The position numbers were made by a program, and so were the translations under genes. The notes beneath the pieces are model-generated. The model was not told where the DNA came from and ran no database searches. It worked only from the letters and a program-made list of their open reading frames with translations. A stretch of 64,000 nt of DNA from Nonomuraea angiospora (GTDB taxonomy: Bacteria; Actinomycetota; Actinomycetes; Streptosporangiales; Streptosporangiaceae): positions 12,896,001-12,960,000 of the forward strand of contig NZ_JADBEK010000001.1 of assembly GCF_014873145.1 (NCBI RefSeq), written 5' to 3'. Numbering within the stretch: position 1 is the first letter of the stretch; the number at the start of each line of letters is the position of its first letter. Positions 1 to 8,049 of this stretch are shown piece by piece.

Positions 1-284
1 GCGAGGTGCGCGAACGCGCTGCGGCCCCCGTGCACCGCCCCGGCGTCGAGCAGCGCCCCCATCGACCGCATGGGCCGGGGTATCGACGTGTACGGGCGGC
101 CGTTCACCAGCGCCTTGCCCGCGGTGGGCACTTCCAAGCCGAGGACGGCGCGCATGGTGGTGGACTTGCCCGCGCCGTTCGGGCCAAGAAAGCCGGTCAC
201 CAGCCCCGGTTTCACGGTGAACGACAGGTCGTCCACAGCGACCTTGTCCCCGTATCTCATGGTCAGTTCGTTCACTTCGATCAC
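1..284 (-). CDS. ABC-2 type exporter ATP-binding subunit (5' part only)
   Basis: The left edge of the window cuts this gene, leaving the first 94 codons, read leftward from a GTG at 284. It would power an ABC-2 type export system at the inner face of the membrane. Walker A (GPNGAGKS) lies at residues 34-41, preceded by the typical Y-loop region (MRYGDKVAVDDL). The product closely resembles the complete ATPase at 25040, with Walker A at the same residues, so the rest of the gene and a permease probably lie outside the window. It diverges from the two-component pair at 416-2262, an arrangement typical of kinase-controlled drug or lipid exporters. The transported substrate cannot be told from this fragment. 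Confidence 0.9.
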   Translation of the reverse strand, partial: MIEVNELTMRYGDKVAVDDLSFTVKPGLVTGFLGPNGAGKSTTMRAVLGLEVPTAGKALVNGRPYTSIPRPMRSMGALLDAGAVHGGRSAFAHL

Positions 285-363
285 GGTCGTCAGCCTCGTC
301 GCCCGGGCGGCCGAGCTCGATGGGGGTGCGCCCACCGCGCCGGACGTATTTCCCCACCTTTGT

Positions 364-383
364 CGGTAGGCCTAGGCCTACCG
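364..383. promoter_or_regulatory. Perfect 20-bp palindrome, probable operator of the adjacent response regulator
   Basis: CGGTAGGCCTAGGCCTACCG reads the same on both strands. It lies between the divergent ABC ATPase (start 284) and histidine kinase (start 416). If the kinase mRNA begins at or near its GTG, the palindrome centre is about 42 bases upstream, the usual place for an activator touching RNA polymerase. Binding by the regulator at 1594 is inference. Confidence 0.6.
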
Positions 384-415
384 TCTGGACGCTGTCGGTC
401 CGGCAGACTGCTGTC

Positions 416-1609
416 GTGATCGTGATTCGCCGAGCGTTCGCCGTGGTCGGCGGGCTGCTGCTGAACGCCGCCACGGGTGTGGCCGCGCTCGTGCTGACGG
501 CCCTGCTGCTGGTGGGCGTCGTGCTGGTCCCGCTGGCCGGGATCGGCCTGCCGCTGCTGGGCCGCGTGCTCGCGCTCGTCCGGTCCCTGGCCCGGCTCCA
601 GCGGTCCTGGGCGATCGGGGTGCTCGACCCGGACAGCCCGTGGCGGGCCGGCAGCCCGGATACGCGAGCCGGTGGTCTGGACGCGCGGTCCCGGCTGCTT
701 CCCGCGTTGCGCGATTCCGGCACCCGGCGGGAGCTGGCCTGGCTGGCCGTGCACGCCTGCACCTGGCCGGCCCCCACGCTCGTCATCTGGGCGCTGCTGG
801 CGGCCTTCGACTACATCTTCTTCCGGGTGCGGGTGGTCAACGTGGCCATGCTGACCGTGCTCTCCTTCAGCATCTCCCTCATCGCCATCGCGGCGCTCAC
901 CTTGATGGCCCTGCCCCTGCTCAGGACCGGACAGGCGCGGCTGTCCGCGATGTTGCTCCTGCCGGACGCGACCCCGGCCGCGCGGATCAGGCAGCTCACC
1001 GAGTCGCGGGCCGAGGTGGTCGACGCGCAGGCGGCGGAGCTGCGCCGGATCGAACGCGACCTGCACGACGGGGCGCAGGCCAAGCTGGTCGCGATCCGGA
1101 TGAACCTGGGTCTGGCCCGCAGCGCCCGCGATCCGGCCCAGGTCAAGCTGATGGTCGACGAGGCCAGGCAGGTCGCCGCCGAGGCCCTGACCGACCTGCG
1201 CGACCTGGTCCGCGGCATCCATCCTCCGGTGCTGACCGACCGCGGCCTGGCCGGCGCGCTCGAGGCCGCCGCGCTGCTGTGCCCGCTGCCGGTCGAGGTC
1301 GAGATCGACCTGCCGGGCCGCCTGGAGGCACCGGTCGAGTCCGCGGTCTACTTCGCCGTCGCCGAGGCGCTGACCAACGTGACCAAGCACAGCGGCGCCT
1401 CCCGTGGGTGGCTGCGCGTCGCCCACGCGGGCGGCATCCTCCGCGTGACGGTACGCGACGACGGCCGCGGTGGGGCCGACCGAGCCGCCGGCACCGGCCT
1501 CCGCGGCATCGACAAGCGCCTGTCGGCCTTCGACGGCCTCCTCATCCTGCGCAGCCCTTCCGGCGGCCCGACCGAACTCACCATGGAGCTCCCGTGCGCA
1601 TTGTCATAG
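416..1609 (+). CDS. Membrane sensor histidine kinase, NarL-partner (HisKA_3) type
   Basis: This kinase autophosphorylates on histidine and passes the phosphate to the regulator encoded next. The N-terminal half has hydrophobic stretches (about residues 5-45 and 110-165) that make a membrane sensor. The HisKA_3 dimerisation segment RDLHDGAQAKLVAIRMNLG carries the phospho-acceptor His217, and the C-terminal HATPase_c domain has its N-box at EALTNVTKHSG. I chose the GTG at 416 (GTG at 422 is also possible): an in-frame ATG exists at 320, but it would place the palindrome at 364-383 inside the gene, and the residues it adds look non-coding. The kinase overlaps the regulator gene by 16 bases and diverges from the ABC ATPase gene, so it probably controls that exporter. 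The signal sensed is unknown. Confidence 0.9.
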   Translation: MIVIRRAFAVVGGLLLNAATGVAALVLTALLLVGVVLVPLAGIGLPLLGRVLALVRSLARLQRSWAIGVLDPDSPWRAGSPDTRAGGLDARSRLLPALRDSGTRRELAWLAVHACTWPAPTLVIWALLAAFDYIFFRVRVVNVAMLTVLSFSISLIAIAALTLMALPLLRTGQARLSAMLLLPDATPAARIRQLTESRAEVVDAQAAELRRIERDLHDGAQAKLVAIRMNLGLARSARDPAQVKLMVDEARQVAAEALTDLRDLVRGIHPPVLTDRGLAGALEAAALLCPLPVEVEIDLPGRLEAPVESAVYFAVAEALTNVTKHSGASRGWLRVAHAGGILRVTVRDDGRGGADRAAGTGLRGIDKRLSAFDGLLILRSPSGGPTELTMELPCALS

Positions 1610-2262
1610 CCGAAGACCTCGCCCTCCTTCGCGACGGCCTGATCCGCCTGCTGTCGGCGAACGGCTTCGAGGTCGTCGCGGCGGTCGACAACGGCCCGAT
1701 GCTGCTGGACGCGCTCACCCGCGAACGCCCGGACGCGGCCGTGGTCGACGTACGACTGCCGCCCGGCTACACCGACGAGGGGCTGCGCGCCGCGCTGGAG
1801 GCTCGCCGCCTGGTGCCGGGCCTGCCGGCGCTGATCCTGTCCCAGTACGTGGAGCAGCTGTACGCCCGCGAGCTGCTCTCCAGCCGGTCCGGCGGGGTCG
1901 GTTATCTGCTCAAGGACCGGGTCGGCGACATCGACAGGTTCGTGGACGCGGTGCGCCAGGTGGCTTCCGGCGGCACCGTGATGGACCCCGAAGTGATCGC
2001 CCAACTGCTCACCCGCCGCAGCCGTGACGAGCCGCTGGGGGAGCTGACGGTGAGGGAGCGGGAGGTGCTGGCGCTGATGGCGGAGGGCCTGTCCAACCTC
2101 GCGATCGCGGCCCGCTTCCAGGTCACGGACAAGGCGGTCGCCAAGCACACGAACAACATCTTCGCCAAGCTCGGCCTGCCGCCGTCCGACGACCACAACC
2201 GGCGGGTGATGGCGGTGCTCACCTACCTGCAGTCCACCCCGCACCGCCGCCCCGAACCCTGA
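1594..2262 (+). CDS. NarL/FixJ-family response regulator
   Basis: This 222-residue DNA-binding regulator starts at a GTG 16 bases before the end of the kinase gene, so the two are translationally coupled. The receiver domain (residues 1-120) has the acidic pair in IAEDLALLRDG, the phosphorylation site Asp52 in VVDVRLPPG and the conserved lysine in GYLLKDRVGD. A LuxR-type helix-turn-helix follows: LTVREREVLALMAEGLSNLAI, then a recognition helix with KAVAKHTNNIFAKLGL. Transcription ends just downstream at a strong hairpin. Its likely target is the palindrome at 364-383 and the exporter to the left; this is inferred from position. Confidence 0.92.
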   Translation: MRIVIAEDLALLRDGLIRLLSANGFEVVAAVDNGPMLLDALTRERPDAAVVDVRLPPGYTDEGLRAALEARRLVPGLPALILSQYVEQLYARELLSSRSGGVGYLLKDRVGDIDRFVDAVRQVASGGTVMDPEVIAQLLTRRSRDEPLGELTVREREVLALMAEGLSNLAIAARFQVTDKAVAKHTNNIFAKLGLPPSDDHNRRVMAVLTYLQSTPHRRPEP

Positions 2263-2277
2263 CGCCGCCGATCGGGT

Positions 2278-2304
2278 GGCCGCCCGCCCCTGGGGCGGGC
2301 GGCC
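2278..2304. terminator. Bidirectional hairpin between convergent genes
   Basis: A perfect 13-bp GC-only inverted repeat (2278-2290 and 2292-2304) with a single central T lies between the response regulator stop (2262) and the stop of the leftward deacetylase gene (2311). There is no long T tract, as is usual in actinomycetes. It can serve both directions. Confidence 0.75.
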
Positions 2305-2310
2305 GACCTT

Positions 2311-4974
2311 TCAGCGGACTCTCACCTGCGAGGCCGCCGTGCCGCCGCCGGGCGCCTCCCAGCCCGCCACCACCGCCGGGTGGGCGGCCAGGGCGCGGGT
2401 CAGGGGCACCGTGACGGTCGTGACGCCCTTGCGGGAGACCGTGACGACGCGGCTGCCCGCCGTCCCCTGGTCGTCGCGGACGAACAGGTGCGCCTTACCG
2501 GGCGCGTTAGCCCGCAGCGTCACCTTCACCTCCTGCTGGCCGGTGGTGGCGGAGACGGCCTGGCCGCTCTCCGCCTCCTTGGCCGCCGGGCCGCCCGCGA
2601 GCGGGACGTGCACCCGGACCGCCTGCTCCAGCGACTGCGGCGAGTCCAGGCTGGACAGGGCCGTGTCGGGGATCACCGGGTCGGGGACCGGCCGGTCCGC
2701 GGGCGGCCGGTAGCCGGTCAGGGCCGCGACGCCCCACCGGTACGGGTCGCCCTGCACGCCGCCCCACGTCGACCAGCCGATCCGGGTCTGGCCGGTCTTG
2801 TCCTGGGTGTCGGAGTCGTACACGAGGATGTTCAGCCCGAGATGGGCGGGGTCCACGGAGCCGGGCAGGAGCTCCAGGGGGATCGACATCTCCACGGTGT
2901 ATCCGCCCGGGGCGACCTTCGAGGCCACCCGCATGCCGGGAGCGGTCTGCTCGCCCGGGCCCTGGCGGTTGTCGGCGTCGCGCAGGAAGCACGGCGGGCC
3001 TTCGGCGGTCACCGGCAGCACGGCCGCCTTGAAGGTTGTGGAGGTGTTCTCGGACGTGCCACGCGGGTCGAGCGTGACCTCCACCGCGTCGGTACGCCAG
3101 TGCCGCTTGCAGTCGGCGGCGGCCAGCCGGGTGCCGAGCACGTCGTCCTGCACCTGGACCAGCAGGTAGAGGGTGTCGTCGTGCCACGCGAGCCGGGCCG
3201 TGCCGGAGCAGTCGGCCGGGGAGGAGCAGGCCGTGCCCTCCCACAGCCGCGAGATGTCGAGCGCGGGTCCCGGATACTCGCCGTCGCCCGCCACGCCGTC
3301 CACGGTGGGTGACGCCTGCGGCACGGAGGCCGCCGGGACCAGTTCGAGCGCCGGCTTGCTCGCGACCGCGCCGTCCACGCTGATGGTGTAGGCGTAGTCG
3401 CCGCCCTGGTTGGACGTCTTCAACGAGGGGTCGGAGTTCGTGACGGTGAACGGCACCGTCGTCGAGGCCCCGGCGGCCAGGTCGCTGTAGGGCGCCTCCG
3501 CGCGGTCCGCGGTGAACCCGGCGGGCAGGTCCACGCGCACGGTCCCCGACCTGGCCGCGTCGCTGACGTTGGTCACGACGACGCCGACCTGCCGGGAGCC
3601 GCCGGAGGGCAGGGTGAGCACGGGGGTGACGATGCCGCGCAGCTGCGGCACGCCGACCTCGGAGGTCCACTTCTCGTACTGGGCGACCTGGGGGAGGAGC
3701 TGCTGCCCGGCCCGTACGGGCGGGCTGATCTCGACCTGCCGGTCGGTGTAGCCGCGGCCCCGCTCGGTGGTCAGCGTGGCCGACACGCGCGCCCGCCCGG
3801 TGCCCGTGGTGGGGATGACGGTGAAGGTCGCCGTGCCGGTGCGCCCGGCGGAGAGCCCGCCCAGCTCGCCCGAGCCGCTGACCTGCCAGCCCGCGGGCAC
3901 GCCGAGCTTCACCGACGAGCGGCCCAGCGGTTCGCGGGACGGCGCGGTCGCGCTGACCTTGACGGTGAACGGCGTGCCGGGCCGGACGTCGAACGTGCTG
4001 GCGCGCAGCCCGAACAGGGTGCCCAGCGGGACCGCCCCGCTCGCCCTGGTCAGCGCGCCGTCGAGGATGGCCGTCGGCGCGGCCGCCGCCGCGCTGCCGG
4101 GCTCGGGGAACGGCACCCGCGAATCCACCTGCGTGAAGAAGTCGCAGCCGAGCTGGTTCGGGTCCGACGGCATGTCGGGGAAGACGGCCCAGCCCTGGGA
4201 GGCGTACGTGCGCTGGGCGTCGCGCTCGATCGCGGCCCACGTCTTGCCCTGGGCCTGGGAGGGGCGTCCGCTCCACACGCCGTACACGTTCTGCGCGGGG
4301 TTGTTCGGGCGGAAGGTCGAGGCGCAGGACGGGCCGTTCTGGGAGGTGCCGCGCCCGCCGCCGAGCAGCAGCCGGGCCGGCGCGAACGGGCGCAGGCCCT
4401 CGCGGGTGATCTGCTCGGGGAACACCTTGGGGTCGGCCGCCGCGTAGAACGCCTGCACGGCCAGCCGCGCCGCCTGCTGGTGGTTGCCGTGGTTGCCGGG
4501 GGAGGGCGCCGGGTCCATGGTCAGGATGACCTCGGGCCTGGTCTGGCGGACCACCCGCACGACCTTCTCCAGGGTGTCCGCGCCCCAGATCTGGTCGGTC
4601 AGCGGGGCGCTCACGGTGTAGTAGAAGTCGACGTCGTCGAGGTTGAACACCTCGCGCACGCCCGCCTTGCCGACCGCCGCCCGCTCCTCGGACTCGCGCA
4701 GCAGCCCGAGCGCCGGGCCCTCCTCGGGTCCGACGGCGTTGCCGCCGCCCTCGCCGCGGGTGACGGTGACGACGCCGGTGCGGACGCGGTGGTCCTCGTT
4801 CCACTGGCCGAGCGTGGACAGGCTGAACGCCTCGTCGTCGGGATGGGCCCCGACGAACAGCGCGTCCAGGTCCACGGGAGCCGCAGAGGAGGCTGTGGAG
4901 GCTACGGAGGGAACGGCGGGTGAGAGGGCGAGCGCGACCATGGTGGCCAGCACCAGGGACAGGCGTTTACGCAT
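2311..4974 (-). CDS. Secreted PIG-L-family N-deacetylase with NEW3-like and CBM9-like domains
   Basis: This is an 887-residue exported enzyme of the GlcNAc-PI/mycothiol-precursor deacetylase superfamily, which removes N-acetyl groups from amino sugars using zinc. A signal peptide (MRKRLSLVLATMVALALSP) precedes the zinc motif AHPDDE at residues 43-48; the second zinc-binding segment is GNHGNHQQAARL. After the catalytic domain come Ig-like stretches of the NEW3 type (FTVKVSATAPSREPLG; GVVVTNVSDAARSGTVRVD) and a C-terminal CBM9-like fold (ALDISRLWEG, LAWHDDTLYLLVQVQDDV) likely to bind carbohydrate. It is the last gene of a leftward operon with a sugar ABC importer, 16 bases after the second permease gene, so it probably trims an extracellular glycan for that importer. 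The exact substrate is not visible. An Arg- and Gly-rich antisense reading of this stretch is a shadow. Confidence 0.88.
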   Translation of the reverse strand: MRKRLSLVLATMVALALSPAVPSVASTASSAAPVDLDALFVGAHPDDEAFSLSTLGQWNEDHRVRTGVVTVTRGEGGGNAVGPEEGPALGLLRESEERAAVGKAGVREVFNLDDVDFYYTVSAPLTDQIWGADTLEKVVRVVRQTRPEVILTMDPAPSPGNHGNHQQAARLAVQAFYAAADPKVFPEQITREGLRPFAPARLLLGGGRGTSQNGPSCASTFRPNNPAQNVYGVWSGRPSQAQGKTWAAIERDAQRTYASQGWAVFPDMPSDPNQLGCDFFTQVDSRVPFPEPGSAAAAAPTAILDGALTRASGAVPLGTLFGLRASTFDVRPGTPFTVKVSATAPSREPLGRSSVKLGVPAGWQVSGSGELGGLSAGRTGTATFTVIPTTGTGRARVSATLTTERGRGYTDRQVEISPPVRAGQQLLPQVAQYEKWTSEVGVPQLRGIVTPVLTLPSGGSRQVGVVVTNVSDAARSGTVRVDLPAGFTADRAEAPYSDLAAGASTTVPFTVTNSDPSLKTSNQGGDYAYTISVDGAVASKPALELVPAASVPQASPTVDGVAGDGEYPGPALDISRLWEGTACSSPADCSGTARLAWHDDTLYLLVQVQDDVLGTRLAAADCKRHWRTDAVEVTLDPRGTSENTSTTFKAAVLPVTAEGPPCFLRDADNRQGPGEQTAPGMRVASKVAPGGYTVEMSIPLELLPGSVDPAHLGLNILVYDSDTQDKTGQTRIGWSTWGGVQGDPYRWGVAALTGYRPPADRPVPDPVIPDTALSSLDSPQSLEQAVRVHVPLAGGPAAKEAESGQAVSATTGQQEVKVTLRANAPGKAHLFVRDDQGTAGSRVVTVSRKGVTTVTVPLTRALAAHPAVVAGWEAPGGGTAASQVRVR

Positions 4975-4990
4975 GGAACCTCCGGAACAG

Positions 4991-5791
4991 TTACTCGCGG
5001 ACCGCCCCTTGGAGCAGGCCGCGGACGAAGTGACGCTGGAGGAACAAGTAGAAGATCACGACCGGGGTCGCGACGATGACGGAGCCGGCGGCCAGCAGGG
5101 TGAAGCCGGAGGTGTACTGGCCCTGGAAGAAGGCCAGCCCCAGCGGCGCGGTCCGCAGCGACTCGCTGGTGACCATGATCAGCGGGATGAGGAACTCGTT
5201 CCACGTCCACATGAAGACCAGCACGGTCAGCGTGACGACCGCGGGCCGGGCCGGCGGCACCAGCACCTGCCACAGGATGCGCCACGTCGAGGCGCCGTCG
5301 ATGCGGGCGGCCTCCACGATGGCCCGGTTGGAGGCCCGGAAGTAGGCCCGCATCCAGAACGTGCCGAACGCCACCGACAGCGCCACCTGCGGCAGCGCCA
5401 CCGACCAGAACGTGTCGATCAGGCCGAGCGAGCGCAGGTCGAAGTAGAGCGGCACCGCGATGGCCTCGCTCGGCATCATGATCCCGAGCATGAACAGGTA
5501 GAACAACACCGACTGGCCGCGAAAGCGCATGGTGCCGAACGCGTACCCGCTCAGGATCGACAGCACCACGCTCACGACCACGACGAACGACGACACCGCC
5601 AGGCTGGTGCGCAGGTACGTGTCGAACCGCCCGATCTCCCACGCCGCCGCGAAGTTCCCCAGCCCGGACGTCCCCCCGCTGTCGGCGGGGCCGAGCGCGG
5701 CGCCCAGGATCGTCACGATGGGGAAGAGCGTGAAGGCGGCGAACACCGACAAAATCACGTAGTTGGCCACCCGCTCGCCCCGCGAGATCAC
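4991..5791 (-). CDS. Sugar ABC transporter permease, MalG type
   Basis: This is the second inner-membrane subunit (266 residues) of a carbohydrate importer. The GTG at 5791 overlaps the stop of the first permease gene by four bases (GTGA). About six hydrophobic segments are seen, the first being NYVILSVFAAFTLFPIVTILG. The cytoplasmic EAA loop that contacts the ATPase is VEAARIDGASTWRILWQVLVPP. No ATPase gene is present in the operon, so a shared ATPase of the MsiK type encoded elsewhere would be needed, as known for many actinomycete sugar importers. The downstream deacetylase gene begins 16 bases later. Confidence 0.92.
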   Translation of the reverse strand: MISRGERVANYVILSVFAAFTLFPIVTILGAALGPADSGGTSGLGNFAAAWEIGRFDTYLRTSLAVSSFVVVVSVVLSILSGYAFGTMRFRGQSVLFYLFMLGIMMPSEAIAVPLYFDLRSLGLIDTFWSVALPQVALSVAFGTFWMRAYFRASNRAIVEAARIDGASTWRILWQVLVPPARPAVVTLTVLVFMWTWNEFLIPLIMVTSESLRTAPLGLAFFQGQYTSGFTLLAAGSVIVATPVVIFYLFLQRHFVRGLLQGAVRE

Positions 5792-6672
5792 GACACCCTC
5801 CTGTCGGCGAACCGGTTGATCCCGAACGAGATCACGAAGATGACCACGGTGAGCGTGACGCCGATGGCCGCGGCCGAGCCGATCTGGCTGAGCCCGAAGG
5901 CCCGGTGGTAGACCTCGTACGACGGCACCGACGTCGAGTCGCCGGGCCCGCCGCGCGTCGTGACGTACACCAGGTCGAACGTGCGCAGCGCGGCGATCAC
6001 GGTCAGCGTCAGCGCGACGGCGATCTCCCCGCGCACCGACGGCAGCGTGACCGCGAAGAACTCCCTGACCGCGCCCGCCCCGTCCAGCCGCGCCGCCTCG
6101 TACAGCTCGCCCGGGATGCGGCTCATCCCGGCCAGCAGCAGCACGGTCACCAGCCCGCTCTCGAACCACGTGCCCACCACCCCGACCGCCGGCAGCGCGA
6201 ACGTGTAGTCGCCCAGCCAGCCCCGCGTCAGCGAGTCGAGCCCGAGCGCGCCGAGCAGCGTGTTGAGCGTGCCGTCGGGCGCGTAGACCCGCCGCCAGGC
6301 CACGGCCACCACGACCATGGCCACCACCTGCGGCAGGAACACGACCGTGCGGAAGAAGCCGAGGCCGCGCACCTTGGCGTGGTTGAGGATCGCGGCCAGC
6401 CCCAGCCCGATGGCCAGCGGCGCGGCCGCGTAGAACACGACCAGCACCAGCGCGTGGCCGAAGGCCGCCCGCAGCCCCTCGTCGGCGACGATCGCGAGGT
6501 AGTTGTCCAGGCCGACCCAGCGGCCGAGCGACAGGCCGTCCCAGTCGTACAGCGAAAGCTGCACCGCGCGCCCGATCGGGTAGAGCAGGAACACGGCATA
6601 GACGGCGAAGGCCGGCAGCAGGTAGAGGTAGGCGACGCGGCGAGGCTCTCCCGGAGGCCGGCCCCCGGACAT
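5788..6672 (-). CDS. Sugar ABC transporter permease, MalF type
   Basis: This is the first permease subunit (294 residues from the ATG at 6672). The N-terminal membrane segment is VAYLYLLPAFAVYAVFLLYP, and the EAA loop reads YEAARLDGAGAVREFFAVTLP. An in-frame GTG at 6684 overlaps the binding-protein stop by four bases and would add four residues (VSSP). I prefer the ATG because GGGTGAG sits at a workable distance before it, but the GTG would match the overlap style of the neighbouring pair. It pairs with the permease at 4991 to form the channel for the lipoprotein encoded upstream. Confidence 0.9.
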   Translation of the reverse strand: MSGGRPPGEPRRVAYLYLLPAFAVYAVFLLYPIGRAVQLSLYDWDGLSLGRWVGLDNYLAIVADEGLRAAFGHALVLVVFYAAAPLAIGLGLAAILNHAKVRGLGFFRTVVFLPQVVAMVVVAVAWRRVYAPDGTLNTLLGALGLDSLTRGWLGDYTFALPAVGVVGTWFESGLVTVLLLAGMSRIPGELYEAARLDGAGAVREFFAVTLPSVRGEIAVALTLTVIAALRTFDLVYVTTRGGPGDSTSVPSYEVYHRAFGLSQIGSAAAIGVTLTVVIFVISFGINRFADRRVS

Positions 6673-6680
6673 CGGTGAGC

Positions 6681-8045
6681 TCACCCGTTGCTCTCGACGA
6701 AGGTCTTGTAGTCCTTCTCCAGCGTGGCCAGGAACTCCTGCGGGGTCTGCTTCTTGGCCAGCAGGTCCTGCAGCGCCGCGCCCAGCGTGTCGGCGAACGT
6801 CGGGGTGGCGTAGTCGAGGTACGGCACCAGCCCGTCCTTCGCCGTGACCGTGCCGAACGCGGTGAAGACGTCCTGCTGCGGCCCCGCGGGGACGCTCTGC
6901 TGCGCGGTGTCGGCGACCGGCAGGTTGCCGGTGGTGGTGAGCACCTTCATCGCGTCGGCGTTGGTGATGAAGTCGATGTAGGCCGCCGCCGCGTCGGGGT
7001 TGGGGCTCTTGGCCGTGATCGCGAACGGCAGCCCGGTCCCGCCGGTGGCGACGGGCGGCGCGCCGGCCGCGGTGCCCGGCGGCAGCATGAAGCCCAGGTC
7101 CTTGCCCAGCGCCTTCTGCAGGTCGGCGAGCAGCCAGGTGCCTCCGATGAGGAAGACGCCCTCGCCCTTGCCGAACGCCTGCCACGCCGGGTCATAGCCC
7201 TGGCCGTTGAAGCCCTTGTTGAAGTAGCCCTTGTCGACCCAGCCGACGAGCTCCTCGGCGGCCTTGGTGTTCTCCGGCGTGTTCCACGAGGCGCCCTTGC
7301 GGCCGAAGGCCAGCGCGCTGATCTGGTCGGCGGGCACGCCGCGGCTCTGCACCGTGCCGAACACGTGGATGGCCGGCCACTTGTCGAGGTTGCCCAGCTG
7401 CATCGGCACCTCGCCGGCGGTTTTGGCCTTGGCCAGCGCGGCGTCGAAGTCGGCCCACGTCGCGGGCTGCTGCAGGCCGAGCTTGGCCAGCTTGGCCTTG
7501 TTGTAGAAGACGCCGACGACCTCGCCGACCTGCGGCAGGCCGTACAGGTTGCCGTCGCCGAAGGTCTTGCCGTCGGCGCTGTAGCTCGAATAGCGCAGCA
7601 CCGACTGCGGGTAGCGCTTCTTCCATCCGTACGCCTCGGCGTAGGCGTCCAGCGGGCGCAGCTGCCCGGCCTTGACGAACGCGCCCATCGACGAGCGGCC
7701 GTTGTTGGCCTCCACGATGTCGGGCGGCTCGTTGCCGCTCAGGGCCAGGCGCAGGGTCGTGTTGAGGTCGTCGAAGGAGCGGCTCACCCGGTTGATCTTG
7801 ATGTTCGGGTACTTCGCCTGGAAGGCGTCGTTGAGCTGCTTCATCTGGGCGGCCTGGCCGCCGCGTACCTCCTGGTCCCAGATCGTCAGGGTGACGTTGC
7901 CGAGCGCCGCGGCGTCGGTGCGCACCGACGAGGCGGAGGGCTGCGCGGAGGTGGCCGCGGGCGGGGCGGAGGATCCGGGCGCGCACGCCGTCATGGCGAG
8001 GGCGCTGGCGGCGAGCACGGCGAGCGCTCGGAGCGGGGGGTTCAT
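6681..8045 (-). CDS. Sugar-binding lipoprotein of an ABC importer (family 1 type)
   Basis: This 454-residue solute-binding protein delivers a sugar or oligosaccharide to the permeases at 5788-6672 and 4991-5791. The signal peptide ends in the lipobox ALAMTAC with the lipidated residue Cys21. The body has family 1 features: VTLTIWDQEVRGGQAAQMKQ near the start, then GNEPPDIVEANNG, then the hinge region AIHVFGTVQSRG. The Shine-Dalgarno AAAGGAG lies inside the end of the upstream kinase gene (kinase stop at 8050), so expression is coupled. The ligand is unknown; the GH4 enzyme and deacetylase suggest an amino-sugar or beta-glucoside-containing glycan. Confidence 0.9.
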   Translation of the reverse strand: MNPPLRALAVLAASALAMTACAPGSSAPPAATSAQPSASSVRTDAAALGNVTLTIWDQEVRGGQAAQMKQLNDAFQAKYPNIKINRVSRSFDDLNTTLRLALSGNEPPDIVEANNGRSSMGAFVKAGQLRPLDAYAEAYGWKKRYPQSVLRYSSYSADGKTFGDGNLYGLPQVGEVVGVFYNKAKLAKLGLQQPATWADFDAALAKAKTAGEVPMQLGNLDKWPAIHVFGTVQSRGVPADQISALAFGRKGASWNTPENTKAAEELVGWVDKGYFNKGFNGQGYDPAWQAFGKGEGVFLIGGTWLLADLQKALGKDLGFMLPPGTAAGAPPVATGGTGLPFAITAKSPNPDAAAAYIDFITNADAMKVLTTTGNLPVADTAQQSVPAGPQQDVFTAFGTVTAKDGLVPYLDYATPTFADTLGAALQDLLAKKQTPQEFLATLEKDYKTFVESNG

Positions 8046-8049
8046 GGTG

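Noticed and set aside
320..415. An upstream ATG for the first kinase
   Set aside because: It would put the perfect palindrome and the promoter inside the coding region, and the added residues resemble no kinase N-terminus.
2507..4804. A 765-codon open frame inside the deacetylase gene
   Set aside because: It is an Arg/Gly/Ala-rich alternate frame on the same strand; the signal peptide, AHPDDE and CBM9-like blocks are all in the 2311-4974 frame.
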